64,000 nt of DNA from Gilvimarinus gilvus (GTDB taxonomy: Bacteria; Pseudomonadota; Gammaproteobacteria; Pseudomonadales; Cellvibrionaceae): assembly GCF_030518155.1 (NCBI RefSeq), contig NZ_JAULRU010000583.1, positions 124,001 through 188,000 on the forward strand, written 5' to 3'. Under the pieces are notes generated by a model. It worked only from the letters and a program-made list of their open reading frames with translations, had not been told where the DNA came from and did not search any database. Within the stretch, counting starts at the first letter, position 1. Each line of letters begins with the position of its first letter. Positions 47,901 to 56,745 of this stretch are shown here, piece by piece. The position numbers and the translations under genes were made by a program.

Positions 47901-48097
47901 AAAGTTCGTTGCAAGCGCAGATTGTAATACCAATGGCGATCTCATTAGCATTTGGTGTGCTTTGTGCGACGTTTGTGACCTTGCTGTTGGTGCCGGTGTT
48001 GTATTTGGTTATGCATGATGTCGGGCATGTGGGTCGAAAAACTGTTGGCTGGTTTGTACCTCATCGCAAGGCCAAACACGATATCAGCCAGACGTAA
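44936..48097 (+). CDS. RND efflux pump, HAE1-type permease
   Basis: Inner-membrane proton-driven exporter of 1053 residues. The N-terminal helix (AANLLMICVLLLGLYTAF), two large periplasmic loops, and the proton relay VVVDDAIVIGESVH in helix 4 (with the aspartate pair) are present, with the matching second-half segment GVVVNDSLVMVDYINKAR. Its relatives are uncharacterised AcrB-like pumps of environmental gammaproteobacteria. It is coupled to the adaptor gene upstream. No outer-membrane channel gene is adjacent. Confidence 0.93.
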   Translation: MESVDDTRNGIIAWFARNSVAANLLMICVLLLGLYTAFDIRKQMFPQFELNFINVSVLYRGAAPQDVEEAITVKLEEALASIQGIERIITRSNRGSASANIEVMEEYDAQDVLDEVKTAIDSISSFPDGMERPQISRAKYRQEVMYISLFGDLSNFDLKRMGEDIHDELRALPDVSIVDYYSGANYEIAIEVSRDRLYEYGLTFSQVADAVRGWSTNQSAGQIRAEDGYISVRVEDQAYVGPEFERLPLLTRSDGTVVQLGDVAEVKDGFEEGIQFTRINGQNSVTFFVGATKDQSITDVAQVVNNYIEDRSLTLPEGLHLETWVDFTYYLNGRLNMMLSNMFWGGLLVLLILALFLRLKLAMWVMLGLPVSFLGAIMLLPLSWVDVTINVGSLFAFIMVLGVVVDDAIVIGESVHTEIEERGQSIDNVIRGAQRVAMPATFGVLTTCAAFVPMVLETGPMSAFPKAIGFVVIFCLLFSLIESKLILPAHLAHMKPVKPNPRNPVYRLQSYIASGLQWIIEHAYSPALGWSLHHRYVIMAAFTGAIIITAGMFAGGLINFVGQPKVPHDFSQIRIEMNSSASEQKTHDTLLLLEAMVKDVEEDVVADFGQPMIENLYISQTSRTTAEVQAKLVDPELRPIGTFALSARWREKMPDIPGMKSLSIIDNVFDSGMNDGDVSFRIIGKDIDQLRLAARDIRDALNEIEGVYEIQDSEQQGVQEARFVLKPLAVSMGLTTAEVARQASFALYGVEAQRIVRDSEEIRVMVRYPEQERNVLDAIRDVIINAPNGSQVPLVELADFELADGVNQIYREDGNRTISIWATLDFAKVQPLTVANTLEDGVFETLELRYPAVTLEEAGSLKDERESVKNFMVNLGKILMMIFVLLALPLRSYVQPLMIMSVIPFGVIGAIWGHVIMGYDLSNLSLFGIFAAIGVVVNDSLVMVDYINKARERGETLNNAVLQGGRRRFRAVILTSLTTFIGLLPIMFESSLQAQIVIPMAISLAFGVLCATFVTLLLVPVLYLVMHDVGHVGRKTVGWFVPHRKAKHDISQT

Positions 48098-48114
48098 TAA
48101 AAACGGGTAAGAGA

Positions 48115-48660
48115 ATGACGGCTATTAAGAATGTATTGGCTATTTGCGGCAGTCTGCGTCAAGCCTCGCTTAATGCGCAGCTGTTGCAGGCTACAGAAAA
48201 AGTGCTGGATAACCGCGCGCAAGTAAGCTGGGCGAATATCGCCGATTTGCCACATTACAACGGCGATTTGGATGGTGATGATAAGCCGCTACCCGTGACA
48301 CAACTGGTCGCGCAAATAAACGGCGCCGATGCTCTGATAATAGCGACGCCGGAGTACAATTACGGCGTACCGGGCACTCTAAAAAATGCTCTGGATTGGG
48401 CGTCTCGACCGGCCTTTAAGTCATGCTTAGCGCACAAACCTGTTTTGCTTATGAGTGCATCACCAAGCCCGGTGGGTGGGGTGAGGGCGCAAGGACAACT
48501 TAAGCAAATACTTGGAGGTACTTTAAGTCATCTTTGTCCCGTGCCTGAATTCGCCCTGGGGGGTGCGGCAACCAAATTTGAAAATGGGGTATTAGTCGAT
48601 AGTGAGACGCAGAAGAAACTGGAGCGTCTCATTGGCGACTTTTTGGCTTGGTTGGAGTAG
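48115..48660 (+). CDS. NAD(P)H-dependent FMN reductase
   Basis: Flavodoxin-fold reductase of 181 residues that reduces FMN or quinones with NAD(P)H. The phosphate loop is GSLRQASLNAQLL, and PEYNYGVPGTLKNALDW is the family signature. It starts 17 bases after the RND pump stop and may share its transcript. It is convergent with the LuxR-type regulator. Confidence 0.92.
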   Translation: MTAIKNVLAICGSLRQASLNAQLLQATEKVLDNRAQVSWANIADLPHYNGDLDGDDKPLPVTQLVAQINGADALIIATPEYNYGVPGTLKNALDWASRPAFKSCLAHKPVLLMSASPSPVGGVRAQGQLKQILGGTLSHLCPVPEFALGGAATKFENGVLVDSETQKKLERLIGDFLAWLE

Positions 48661-48670
48661 CGTTGTCTTG

Positions 48671-49588
48671 TTAGCCTTTTTCGGCCAGGGTGCGTATTGC
48701 CATGGCCGCTGCGGATGTTCTGTTCTCGACCCCCATTTTCTTAAACACTTGCTCTAAATGCTTGTTAACAGTGCGGGGGCTCATTTCTAAAATTTGGCCA
48801 ATTTCCCGGTTCGTTTTACCGTTGGCGATCCACAGTAATACATCCGCTTCGCGCACCGTAACCTGAAAGCGGGTGCGCAGTAAGTCGGTGTAGCTTTCAT
48901 TACTGGGTTGATCGGACAGGCGTAGCAGATGTTCATTGCCGCTAACATTGGCCAGGTACTCAACGCATATACTTTCGTCCAAGCCTTGTAGCTGCATTTT
49001 GTGCCCAGCGCCTGGTGTATGCTCCAGCCAGGTTTTTAACGTTTTCTGTAAGCCTCTCTCGTTTTCGCTTTCGCCGCCAGGCAGGCGTGCCAACAATTGG
49101 TACACGCGAGGCGTGGCCCACAGAGTATCCCCGTCCTGATCAATGGCAAAAAGCGTTTGCCCAGCAGCGTCCAAAGCCATGCGTGCACTTTGCGTCATGC
49201 GAGCATTAGCGAGATGAACATGCATGCGTGCTACCAATTCCGAAGCATTAATGGGCTTAGTAATATAATCTACCCCTCCCGACTTGAGCCCCATAACAAC
49301 ATGTTCGGTATCGCTTAAACCAGTCATGAAGATAATTGGCACGTCCATTAGCTTGGGATTTTCTTTCAGGGCCCGGCACGTTGCAAAACCATCCATGTTG
49401 GGCATAATGGCATCGAGCAAAATGATATCCGGTGATATGTTTTTGGTAATGGTAAGTGCCTGGCTACCCTCAAGTGCCACTAACACTGTCATTTCGGCTT
49501 CTTCCAGAACATCGCTGATCATCCGAATACTGTCGATGCTGTCATCAACAACCAGTACTACATCTTGTTTGCTACTAGCTTCGTTCAT
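48671..49588 (-). CDS. Response regulator with receiver and LuxR DNA-binding domain
   Basis: Regulator of 305 residues. The receiver (about 8-125) has VVDDS, the acceptor in ILLDAIMPNMDGFATCRAL and the lysine in DYITKPIN. A linker of some 100 residues (PAS-like in size) precedes the LuxR helix-turn-helix TVREADVLLWIANGKTNREIGQILEMSPRTVNKHLEQVF. The ATG at 49588 lies inside the end of the permease-kinase gene (14-base overlap), a strong sign the two proteins work together. An upstream extension to 49732 is open but not family-like. It probably controls the urt/ami/fmd genes. Confidence 0.88.
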   Translation of the reverse strand: MNEASSKQDVVLVVDDSIDSIRMISDVLEEAEMTVLVALEGSQALTITKNISPDIILLDAIMPNMDGFATCRALKENPKLMDVPIIFMTGLSDTEHVVMGLKSGGVDYITKPINASELVARMHVHLANARMTQSARMALDAAGQTLFAIDQDGDTLWATPRVYQLLARLPGGESENERGLQKTLKTWLEHTPGAGHKMQLQGLDESICVEYLANVSGNEHLLRLSDQPSNESYTDLLRTRFQVTVREADVLLWIANGKTNREIGQILEMSPRTVNKHLEQVFKKMGVENRTSAAAMAIRTLAEKG

Positions 49589-52500
49589 TGTTGGGTGCCT
49601 TAAGCATGGATATGAGTGTTTCAAATTGAAAGTTGCGAACCATGTCCGTTGCCTTTTCATAAAACGCTCTGTCGCAATATCCTTGAGCGATGGTTGTATT
49701 GAGTAGTTGAATGAGGCCGCTTTTGTGCCCAATCAGTGCCAGTTTGCGCATCTGCTGCAAAGTCTTTTCATCCGGCAATGCTATAGTGCTTGATGGCGAT
49801 ACGGGTAAGTCAATTTTCTTAATTTCGTGGGCAGGACTGTGCTGCCAGGTAAGATTAAGTTGCTTACCAAGGGTATCGAGTAGGCTGTCGATATTGATTG
49901 GTTTTACTACGTAAGCATTGTGATGTGAGGTGTCTATGGTGTCGGGGTGGGTTTCCCTAGCATCGGCAGATACCATGACAATCGGACAATTCAAACCACT
50001 GCTGCGCATTTGTTCTGCAATTTCCCAGCCGGATAAGCCGGGCATCGATATATCGAGCATCACCAGATCAGGTTTTATCGAATGTGCTGTGTCGACAGCA
50101 AGCAACGAATTATCCACCAGTTGCACGTCAAAGCCCAGCGGGGTTAATACCGCTTCAATCAGTTGGCGGTGACTAGTTTCATCATCGATTACCAAAACGG
50201 TTTTGGCGCTGCCTGCGTACCCGAAAACCTGGCGATTTTTTTGCGGCAGTTTACTCGGTGAGCTGGTACTCAATAGCATTAGTGCAAGTCGAAACTGAGT
50301 TCCTTTTCCAGGCGTGCTGGTAAGTGAAATGTCGCCTCCCATTATATCGGCCAAAAGTTTTGAGATGGTTAATCCCAAGCCAGTGCCAGAAACCGCGGAG
50401 CCGGGAGTTTTAACTCTTTCAAAGGGTTGAAAAATAAGCTCGACATTATCATCGGCAATGCCGACACCGGTATCGGAAACACTGAACTCTGCGACTTGGC
50501 TGCGGTAGCGAACCTTAAAACAAATCTCGCCTTTCTCCGTGTACTTAATGGCATTGGAGAGGATATTAATTAGAATTTGGCGCAACCGTTTTTCATCAGT
50601 CTTAACGAATTCCGGTAGCGCTGTTTCCTGTATATAGTCGAATTTCAAACCCTTACCTTCGGCCTGTAGTCGAAACATATAGACCAGTTGATCCATTAGC
50701 TGGGGTAGACGCACCTGCTCGCTGTGCAGGTCTAGTCGGCCCGCCTCAATCTTAGAAATATCCAGTAGGCCTTCAATCAAATCGCCAAGGTGCTCGCCGC
50801 TGCGGCGAATCACTGATATAGCGTCGCGCCGATTACTGGGGATATTCGGGTCTTTTTCCAACAGCTGCGCGTACCCTAGCACGGCGTTAAGAGGGGAGCG
50901 CAGTTCATGGCTAATACCTGTTAGGTAGCGACTTTTGGCTTTGTTGGCCGCCTCGGCTGTCTCTTTGGCTACCTGAAGTTCGCGGTCGGTTTGCTCGTGC
51001 GCAATGATCTCTTCGGTGAGCAAGCGGGTCTGGCGCTGGGACTCTTCCTGAGCAACAACCCGGCTCTCATGCGCCAATACAAATAGCCAGGTTACGATGC
51101 CGGTAATAATCACCAGTAGAAAGAAGACTTTCCAAAGTGTCGTCGCGGTTACCGGTGTTGGCGATTGAAAGTAAATCAGCGATAACAATAATCCGGAAAA
51201 TCCATTGATAACGGTGAGTAGACCGAAGAAATGACCAATGCGAGAGTTAATGGTGGGAGTGAGTGACGCCGGTAAAAATCGTTGAACAAAGCTTTTTACC
51301 TGAGTCCAATAGCCCGCGCCAGGCTTGCAATAGTCACCACAGCGGGCATCCAGTGAACAGCACAGAGAGCAGATGTTGCCTGCATAGGCGGGGCAGTGGC
51401 TAATGTCTTCGCGCTCCAGGCGGTGCTCACAAATGCAACAAGTCGCTGTAGTTCCTTCAACATCGTTATAAAGAATGTCTGTTGCGATAAATGGGCGCGC
51501 CAGATAGTAGCGCCCCTTAGTAATCCAAGCAATTAATGGTGCGCAAACAAGCGCCGTGGCCAGGGTAATAAAATGTGTCAGAGCTTTAGAAATCTCACCA
51601 GCGACACCCGCATAGCACAACATTCCGACTATGCTTGCTAATATCATAGAGCCGCAGCCGACAGGATTAATGTCATAAAGATGTGCGCGCTTGAACTCAA
51701 TGTGTTTCGGTGAAAGCCCCAGTGGCTTGTTAATTACCAAGTCCGCAACCAAACAGCCAACCCAGGCAACCGCGACGATTGCGTAAAATCCCAAAGTTTG
51801 CTCCAACGCCTGATAGACGCCAAGTTCCATTAACAACAGAGCAATACCGACATTAAAGATGAGCCACACTACTCGCCCTGGGTGTGAATGAGTAAGCCTT
51901 GAGAAAAAATTGGACCACGCGATGGAGCCGGCATAGGCATTGGTGACATTAATTTTCAGCTGACACAGCACCACAAAAATACCGGCCACACCCAGTGCGA
52001 CCGCGGGCGACTGAGTTACATAGCCAAAAGCAACCATATACATGCGTGTTGGGTCGGTGGCTTCGAGTGCGCTATAGCCGTGTTTGAGGGCCAAAACAGC
52101 GAGAAATGACCCTGCTAACATTTTGACGGCCCCCACCAGGATCCAACCCGGGCCCGCCGCCAAAGTTGAAAGCCACCATGTGCGTTTACTGCGGGGGGTG
52201 TTAACAGGTTTCGGGACAAATCGCAGAAAATCCACCTGCTCACCAATCTGCGCAATCAGAGCGAACATAATTGCTGCGGCGGAGCCAAACATGACGACAT
52301 CAAAATTGTGATGCTCTTGTGCCGGGCTGATGTATTGAGTCCAGTCGGTAACGGCGCTGGCGTCAGCGTAGATAATAAAAACAAAAGGTGATAGCTGTAG
52401 CAATAACCAAACCGGCTGACTCCAAACCTGAAAACGACTGATAAAAGTAATACCATAGATTACTAACGGAATTACCACTACCGCGCTAATAAAATAACCA

Positions 52501-52952
52501 ATGGCCAGTGGAATTGAAAATAATTGATTCAGTGCCATGGCCATGATGGCCGCTTCTAGCGCAAAGAATATAAAGGTAAAGGATGCATAGATTAACGAAG
52601 TGATGGTAGAGCCAATGTAGCCAAAACCTGCGCCACGCGTGAGCAGGTCAATATCAACACCATATTTTGCTGCGTAATAGCTAATGGGTATGCCAGATAG
52701 AAAAATAATTAGGCTAACGGTCATGATCGCCGCTAACGCATGCCCGAATCCATAGTGCATGGTGGCCGTAGCGCCAATAGCTTCAAGTGCTAAAAATGAA
52801 ATCCCTCCCAGCGCGGTTAGGGCAACTCGTCGCGCACTCCAGCGTCGTGCACTTTTGGCTGTGAAGCGCAAGGCGTAGTCTTCCAGAGTTTGGTTGGCGA
52901 CCCATTGGTTGTAATTACGGCGGACGCGAAAGATATGTTGCTTTGCTGTCAT
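49575..52952 (-). CDS. NCS1-type permease fused to a histidine kinase and receiver
   Basis: Fused sensor of 1125 residues. Residues 1-480 form a 12-helix transporter domain like purine/cytosine permeases (NCS1). A cysteine-rich segment follows (C505, C506, C508, C520, C528, C531, C532, C538, C542), then two more helices (575-595, 607-627) and a coiled coil (635-675). A kinase core (SHELRSP, H682; DTGVGI and GTGLGLTISKLL) and a receiver near 890-1010 (LVMLDISMPGLSG) complete it, with an Hpt-sized tail. The transporter domain may act as the ligand sensor. It is divergent from the urea/amide transporter and overlaps its regulator gene. Confidence 0.85.
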   Translation of the reverse strand: MTAKQHIFRVRRNYNQWVANQTLEDYALRFTAKSARRWSARRVALTALGGISFLALEAIGATATMHYGFGHALAAIMTVSLIIFLSGIPISYYAAKYGVDIDLLTRGAGFGYIGSTITSLIYASFTFIFFALEAAIMAMALNQLFSIPLAIGYFISAVVVIPLVIYGITFISRFQVWSQPVWLLLQLSPFVFIIYADASAVTDWTQYISPAQEHHNFDVVMFGSAAAIMFALIAQIGEQVDFLRFVPKPVNTPRSKRTWWLSTLAAGPGWILVGAVKMLAGSFLAVLALKHGYSALEATDPTRMYMVAFGYVTQSPAVALGVAGIFVVLCQLKINVTNAYAGSIAWSNFFSRLTHSHPGRVVWLIFNVGIALLLMELGVYQALEQTLGFYAIVAVAWVGCLVADLVINKPLGLSPKHIEFKRAHLYDINPVGCGSMILASIVGMLCYAGVAGEISKALTHFITLATALVCAPLIAWITKGRYYLARPFIATDILYNDVEGTTATCCICEHRLEREDISHCPAYAGNICSLCCSLDARCGDYCKPGAGYWTQVKSFVQRFLPASLTPTINSRIGHFFGLLTVINGFSGLLLSLIYFQSPTPVTATTLWKVFFLLVIITGIVTWLFVLAHESRVVAQEESQRQTRLLTEEIIAHEQTDRELQVAKETAEAANKAKSRYLTGISHELRSPLNAVLGYAQLLEKDPNIPSNRRDAISVIRRSGEHLGDLIEGLLDISKIEAGRLDLHSEQVRLPQLMDQLVYMFRLQAEGKGLKFDYIQETALPEFVKTDEKRLRQILINILSNAIKYTEKGEICFKVRYRSQVAEFSVSDTGVGIADDNVELIFQPFERVKTPGSAVSGTGLGLTISKLLADIMGGDISLTSTPGKGTQFRLALMLLSTSSPSKLPQKNRQVFGYAGSAKTVLVIDDETSHRQLIEAVLTPLGFDVQLVDNSLLAVDTAHSIKPDLVMLDISMPGLSGWEIAEQMRSSGLNCPIVMVSADARETHPDTIDTSHHNAYVVKPINIDSLLDTLGKQLNLTWQHSPAHEIKKIDLPVSPSSTIALPDEKTLQQMRKLALIGHKSGLIQLLNTTIAQGYCDRAFYEKATDMVRNFQFETLISMLKAPNNERS

Positions 52953-53305
52953 AGTTAAATTCAGGCTTGTGCAGCCGCGTCCATGTTACCGCTTGCGCAA
53001 TGCTGGTGCTTGGCATTTTGGTGCGCGCGATTTTGGTGCGATCTGCGTTGAAGAATACTGGCTTCGTCCGCGCGCGTCCTAGCAATACGGTAACTGTGAG
53101 CCTACCTCTCTCAATTCTTGTGCCACTTCCTCTCCTGCTCTTTTAATGCTCTGACACTACGCCGTAATGATGACGGTCCATATGAGTTAAATGACGTAGC
53201 TCTATGGTGTGTTTAGCGAATTGGCCAAATGGCTGTCATTTCTGAGAATGGAGGGGCAGGCACACGATGTCTATCAACTGGCTAAACAAATCATGAGGAA
53301 AGATC
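52953..53305. promoter_or_regulatory. Divergent control region between the permease-kinase and urtA
   Basis: This 353-base gap has no gene. It contains two direct copies of ATTTTGGTGCG (53015-53025 and 53030-53040, 15 bases apart), a possible regulator site. It also has TGACGTAG at 53192-53199, which occurs again upstream of fmdA at 60547-60554. Promoters for both directions must lie here, but none is clear by eye. Confidence 0.4.
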
Positions 53306-54565
53306 ATGGCTACTACGATCAAAACACGACCAACGGGTAGCAGAAGCAAGCTTCCCGGGTTGGTGAAATCGCTAATGGGTGCGGCGGCGTTTGCCACAAT
53401 GGCATTGACTGCGCCTATTTCGTTGGCGGAAGTGAACACCACCGGTTTGGCGGTAACCGAAGATACGGTACAGGTCGGTATTCTACATTCAGTGACTGGC
53501 ACCATGGCAATCAGTGAAACCGGCTCGGTACAGGCTGAGAAGCTGGCCATTGAGCAGATCAATGCAATGGGTGGTGTATTGGGTCGCAAGATTGAATACA
53601 TTCAGGAAGACGGCGCCAGCGACTGGCCCACCTTTGCCGAAAAATCCCGTAAGTTATTGGTGAATGACAAGGTGGCTGCAGTGTTTGGTTGCTGGACGTC
53701 GGCTTCGCGTAAAGCGGTTCTGCCGGTGTTCGAACAATACAACGGTATGCTCTACTACCCAACGTTCTATGAAGGTCTGGAACAGTCGCCTAACGTTATC
53801 TATACGGGGCAGGAAGCAACACAGCAAATTCTTGCCGGTATTGATTGGGTTGTTAAAGCCAAAAATGCCAAAACTTTCTACTTGTTGGGTTCTGACTACA
53901 TTTGGCCTCGCACCTCCAACAAAATCGCTCGCAAGCACATTGAGAAGTTGGGCTTAAAGGTAGTGGGTGAGGATTACTATCCACTTGGCCATACCCAGTT
54001 CAACTCGATTATTAACAAGTTCAAGTTGAAAAAACCTGACGTTATCTTTGCATCTGTTGTGGGTGGATCCAACGTTGCTTTCTATAAGCAATTAAAGGCC
54101 GCCGGTATCGACATGACCAAAGAGAAACCTCTGGTGTTGACCATCTCCGTAACCGAAGATGAAATCTTGGGTATTGGTGGCGAAAACATCGATGGTGCTT
54201 ACGCGTCAATGAAGTACTTCCAAAGCCTCACCAACGAAAACAATATCGCGTTCGTTAAAGCGTTCAAAGAGCGTTGGGGTGACGACATTGTCATTGGTGA
54301 TGTAACGCAAGCGGCTTATCTTGGTCCCTGGTTATGGAAGGCGGCCGTTGAAGCAGCAGGCTCATTTGATATCGACAAAGTTCGTGCCGCATCTCCCGGT
54401 ATAGAGTTGACCACCGCTCCAGAAGGTTATGTCAAAGTCCATCCTAATCATCACCTGTGGTCTAAGACTCGTATCGGTAACGCAAAAACCGATGGGCAGT
54501 ATGAGATCGTTTACGAAACTCCTGAGTTGATCGAGCCCGATCCATTCCCGGAAGGTTATCAATAA
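53306..54565 (+). CDS. urtA: Urea/short-chain amide ABC transporter, binding protein
   Basis: Periplasmic binding protein of 419 residues. The signal peptide runs through LMGAAAFATMALTAPISLA (about residue 41). The mature part begins VQVGILHSVTGTMAISETG, with FGCWTSASRKAV and LYYPTFYEGLEQSPNVIYTGQ, hallmarks of UrtA/FmdD. The amide enzymes downstream suggest it may bind formamide or acetamide as well as urea. A hairpin terminator after it is normal for raising the binding protein over the membrane parts. Confidence 0.9.
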   Translation: MATTIKTRPTGSRSKLPGLVKSLMGAAAFATMALTAPISLAEVNTTGLAVTEDTVQVGILHSVTGTMAISETGSVQAEKLAIEQINAMGGVLGRKIEYIQEDGASDWPTFAEKSRKLLVNDKVAAVFGCWTSASRKAVLPVFEQYNGMLYYPTFYEGLEQSPNVIYTGQEATQQILAGIDWVVKAKNAKTFYLLGSDYIWPRTSNKIARKHIEKLGLKVVGEDYYPLGHTQFNSIINKFKLKKPDVIFASVVGGSNVAFYKQLKAAGIDMTKEKPLVLTISVTEDEILGIGGENIDGAYASMKYFQSLTNENNIAFVKAFKERWGDDIVIGDVTQAAYLGPWLWKAAVEAAGSFDIDKVRAASPGIELTTAPEGYVKVHPNHHLWSKTRIGNAKTDGQYEIVYETPELIEPDPFPEGYQ

Positions 54566-54573
54566 GCAGTGTA

Positions 54574-54598
54574 GGAGCCCGCCTGGCGGGCTCCTTTT
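54574..54598 (+). terminator. Partial terminator after urtA
   Basis: GGAGCCCGC and GCGGGCTCC around CTG are followed by TTTT. It lies between the binding-protein gene and urtB and probably reduces downstream transcription without ending it. Confidence 0.8.
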
Positions 54599-54657
54599 AC
54601 TCATGAACAAATAGTGGCTCTTAGATGTTTCCGATTTTTCAGCACGAGGATTGAGCG

Positions 54658-55584
54658 ATGTTCGCCGATTATTCCACTTCTGAATTAATGTCAATTTTTG
54701 CCATGCAGGGCTTTGCCGGACTAATTCTGTTCTCGGTGTTCGTGCTAATGGCATTGGGTCTGGCGATCATTTTCGGCCAGATGGGCGTTATCAATATGGC
54801 ACACGGCGAGTTTATGATTCTCGGCGCGTATGTTACCTACCTTACATCAAACGTTTTTGCAGATTATATGCCGAGCCTCTTTGGCTCGTACTTTTTTATT
54901 GCCATGATACTGGCCTTTATAGCCGCAGGGGCACTCGGGATGTTCGTCGAGTGGGCCTTAATACGGCATCTATACAAGCGACCGTTGGATACTCTTCTTG
55001 CAACCTGGGGTTTGAGCCTAATTTTGCAGCAAATTTATCGTTCGGTTTTTGGCGCTCGTGAAGTGGGTGTAACCCTGCCGGATTGGTTGATGGGTTCAAT
55101 TCAGCTTACCGACATTGTCGAAGTTCCCATCAATGGTATTTTCGTAATGAGTTTGGCCATCACAATTTCGCTGATTGTGGCTATCCTGATGTACAAGTCA
55201 CGCTGGGGTATTCAAGTGCGATCAGTGGTACAAAATCGTCCTATGGCAGGAGCAGTGGGGATTAATACCGCCCGAGTTGACCGTCTGACTTTTGGGCTGG
55301 GCTGCGGTATAGCCGGAGTGGCGGGTAGCGCGTTTACCATGATCGGATCGACAGGGCCGACGTCTGGCCAGCTTTATATTGTTGATACCTTTTTGGTTGT
55401 AGTATTTGGCGGTGCACAAAGTTTACTGGGTACCATTGCTTCAGCGTTCACAATTTCACAGGCGCAATCGACTATGGAGTTCTTCTTAAGTGGTTCTATG
55501 TCAAAAGTTCTGACGTTGCTGTTCGTCGTGGGTATTTTAATGCTGCGTCCGCAGGGTTTGTTTTCACTCAAAGTGCGTCGCTAG
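54658..55584 (+). CDS. urtB: Urea/amide ABC transporter permease, UrtB type
   Basis: LivH-like inner-membrane permease of 308 residues with about eight helices. MALGLAIIFGQMGVINMAHGEFMILGAY and the GINTARVDRLTFGLGCGIAG loop match UrtB/FmdE. It is the short form, without the long N-terminal extension of many UrtB proteins. It works with UrtC, D and E. Confidence 0.93.
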   Translation: MFADYSTSELMSIFAMQGFAGLILFSVFVLMALGLAIIFGQMGVINMAHGEFMILGAYVTYLTSNVFADYMPSLFGSYFFIAMILAFIAAGALGMFVEWALIRHLYKRPLDTLLATWGLSLILQQIYRSVFGAREVGVTLPDWLMGSIQLTDIVEVPINGIFVMSLAITISLIVAILMYKSRWGIQVRSVVQNRPMAGAVGINTARVDRLTFGLGCGIAGVAGSAFTMIGSTGPTSGQLYIVDTFLVVVFGGAQSLLGTIASAFTISQAQSTMEFFLSGSMSKVLTLLFVVGILMLRPQGLFSLKVRR

Positions 55585-55596
55585 GAGGACGGTTCC

Positions 55597-56745
55597 ATGT
55601 CTTACGCAGGATTTAAAACACTGTTCCCTAAAAGTGATTTGATTGGCTTTGCGGTACTCGCCGTCATTCTGGTGATTGTTCTCCCTTTGGCTGTTGACAT
55701 TTTTAGGCTTAATCTTATCGGTAAATATCTAACCTACGCTTTTGTCGCAGTTGGATTAGTTTTGTGCTGGGGTTCCGGAGGAATACTAAGCCTAGGGCAG
55801 GGCGTGTTCTTTGGTTTGGGTGGTTACGGAATGGCAATGTTTCTCAAGCTTGAAGCATCGTCCCCGGAGAATACAGCAATTCAGTCGACGCCGGGCATTC
55901 CAGATTTTATGGATTGGAATCAGCTCACTGAGCTACCCTGGTTTTGGGAGCCCTTCCACAGCCTAACCTTTACTGTACTTGCCATCGTTCTGGTGCCTTC
56001 ACTATTTGCCTACATTATCGGTGTGGCAATGTTCAAACGCCGTGTAGGTGGGGTTTATTTCGCCATTATTACGCAGGCAGTTGCGGCGATTCTGACGATT
56101 CTAATCATCGGTCAGCAAGGTTATACCGGTGGTGTTAACGGTATTACCGATTTGCGTACACTCAATGGTTGGGATATTCGCTCTGACGAGGCAAAGTACA
56201 TTTTCTACTTTTTGTGTGTGTTCTTACTTTTTGTTTGTCTGGGTGTGGCCCAGTACGTACGAAAAAGTAAGCTAGGCCGTCTTTTGGTGGCAATGCGTGA
56301 GATGGAAGATCGTGTACGATTCTCTGGTTACGATGTCTCCAACTTCAAAATATTTGTATTTTGTTTGGGAGCTGCTTTTGCCGCGGTTGGTGGTGCTATG
56401 TTCACCTTGCAGGTTGGCTTTATGTCGCCCACCTTGGTTGGCATTGTTCCGTCAATTGAAATGGTGATTTTCTGTGCGGTTGGTGGTCGCTTATCAATTC
56501 TCGGCGCGGTGTATGGTGCATTGGTCGTGAACTGGGCCAAAACGACACTTTCGGAAAGTTTTCCAGAACTTTGGCTATTTGCCATGGGCGCGCTGTTTAT
56601 TGCCGTGGTTATGGCGTTTCCCAATGGCTTGGCAGGTTTGTACAGCAAGTACTGTGAACCATACATTAAGCAAAAACTTAAATCTTTTCGCGCAGGCCGC
56701 GGTGGTGATGTAATGGCAGAGGGGGTCGCACATGAGCGCCAGTAA
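55597..56745 (+). CDS. urtC: Urea/amide ABC transporter permease, UrtC type
   Basis: LivM-like inner-membrane permease of 382 residues. The segments LCWGSGGILSLGQGVFFGLGGYGMAMFLK and GYTGGVNGITDL are typical, and MREMEDRVRFSGYDV forms the ATPase-coupling loop. AGGAGG precedes the ATG. Its end overlaps urtD by 14 bases. Confidence 0.93.
   Translation: MSYAGFKTLFPKSDLIGFAVLAVILVIVLPLAVDIFRLNLIGKYLTYAFVAVGLVLCWGSGGILSLGQGVFFGLGGYGMAMFLKLEASSPENTAIQSTPGIPDFMDWNQLTELPWFWEPFHSLTFTVLAIVLVPSLFAYIIGVAMFKRRVGGVYFAIITQAVAAILTILIIGQQGYTGGVNGITDLRTLNGWDIRSDEAKYIFYFLCVFLLFVCLGVAQYVRKSKLGRLLVAMREMEDRVRFSGYDVSNFKIFVFCLGAAFAAVGGAMFTLQVGFMSPTLVGIVPSIEMVIFCAVGGRLSILGAVYGALVVNWAKTTLSESFPELWLFAMGALFIAVVMAFPNGLAGLYSKYCEPYIKQKLKSFRAGRGGDVMAEGVAHERQ

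Noticed and set aside
49589-49732. N-terminal extension of the LuxR-type regulator
   Set aside because: It reads through the coding region of the permease-kinase gene in another frame, and the receiver domain begins correctly from 49588.
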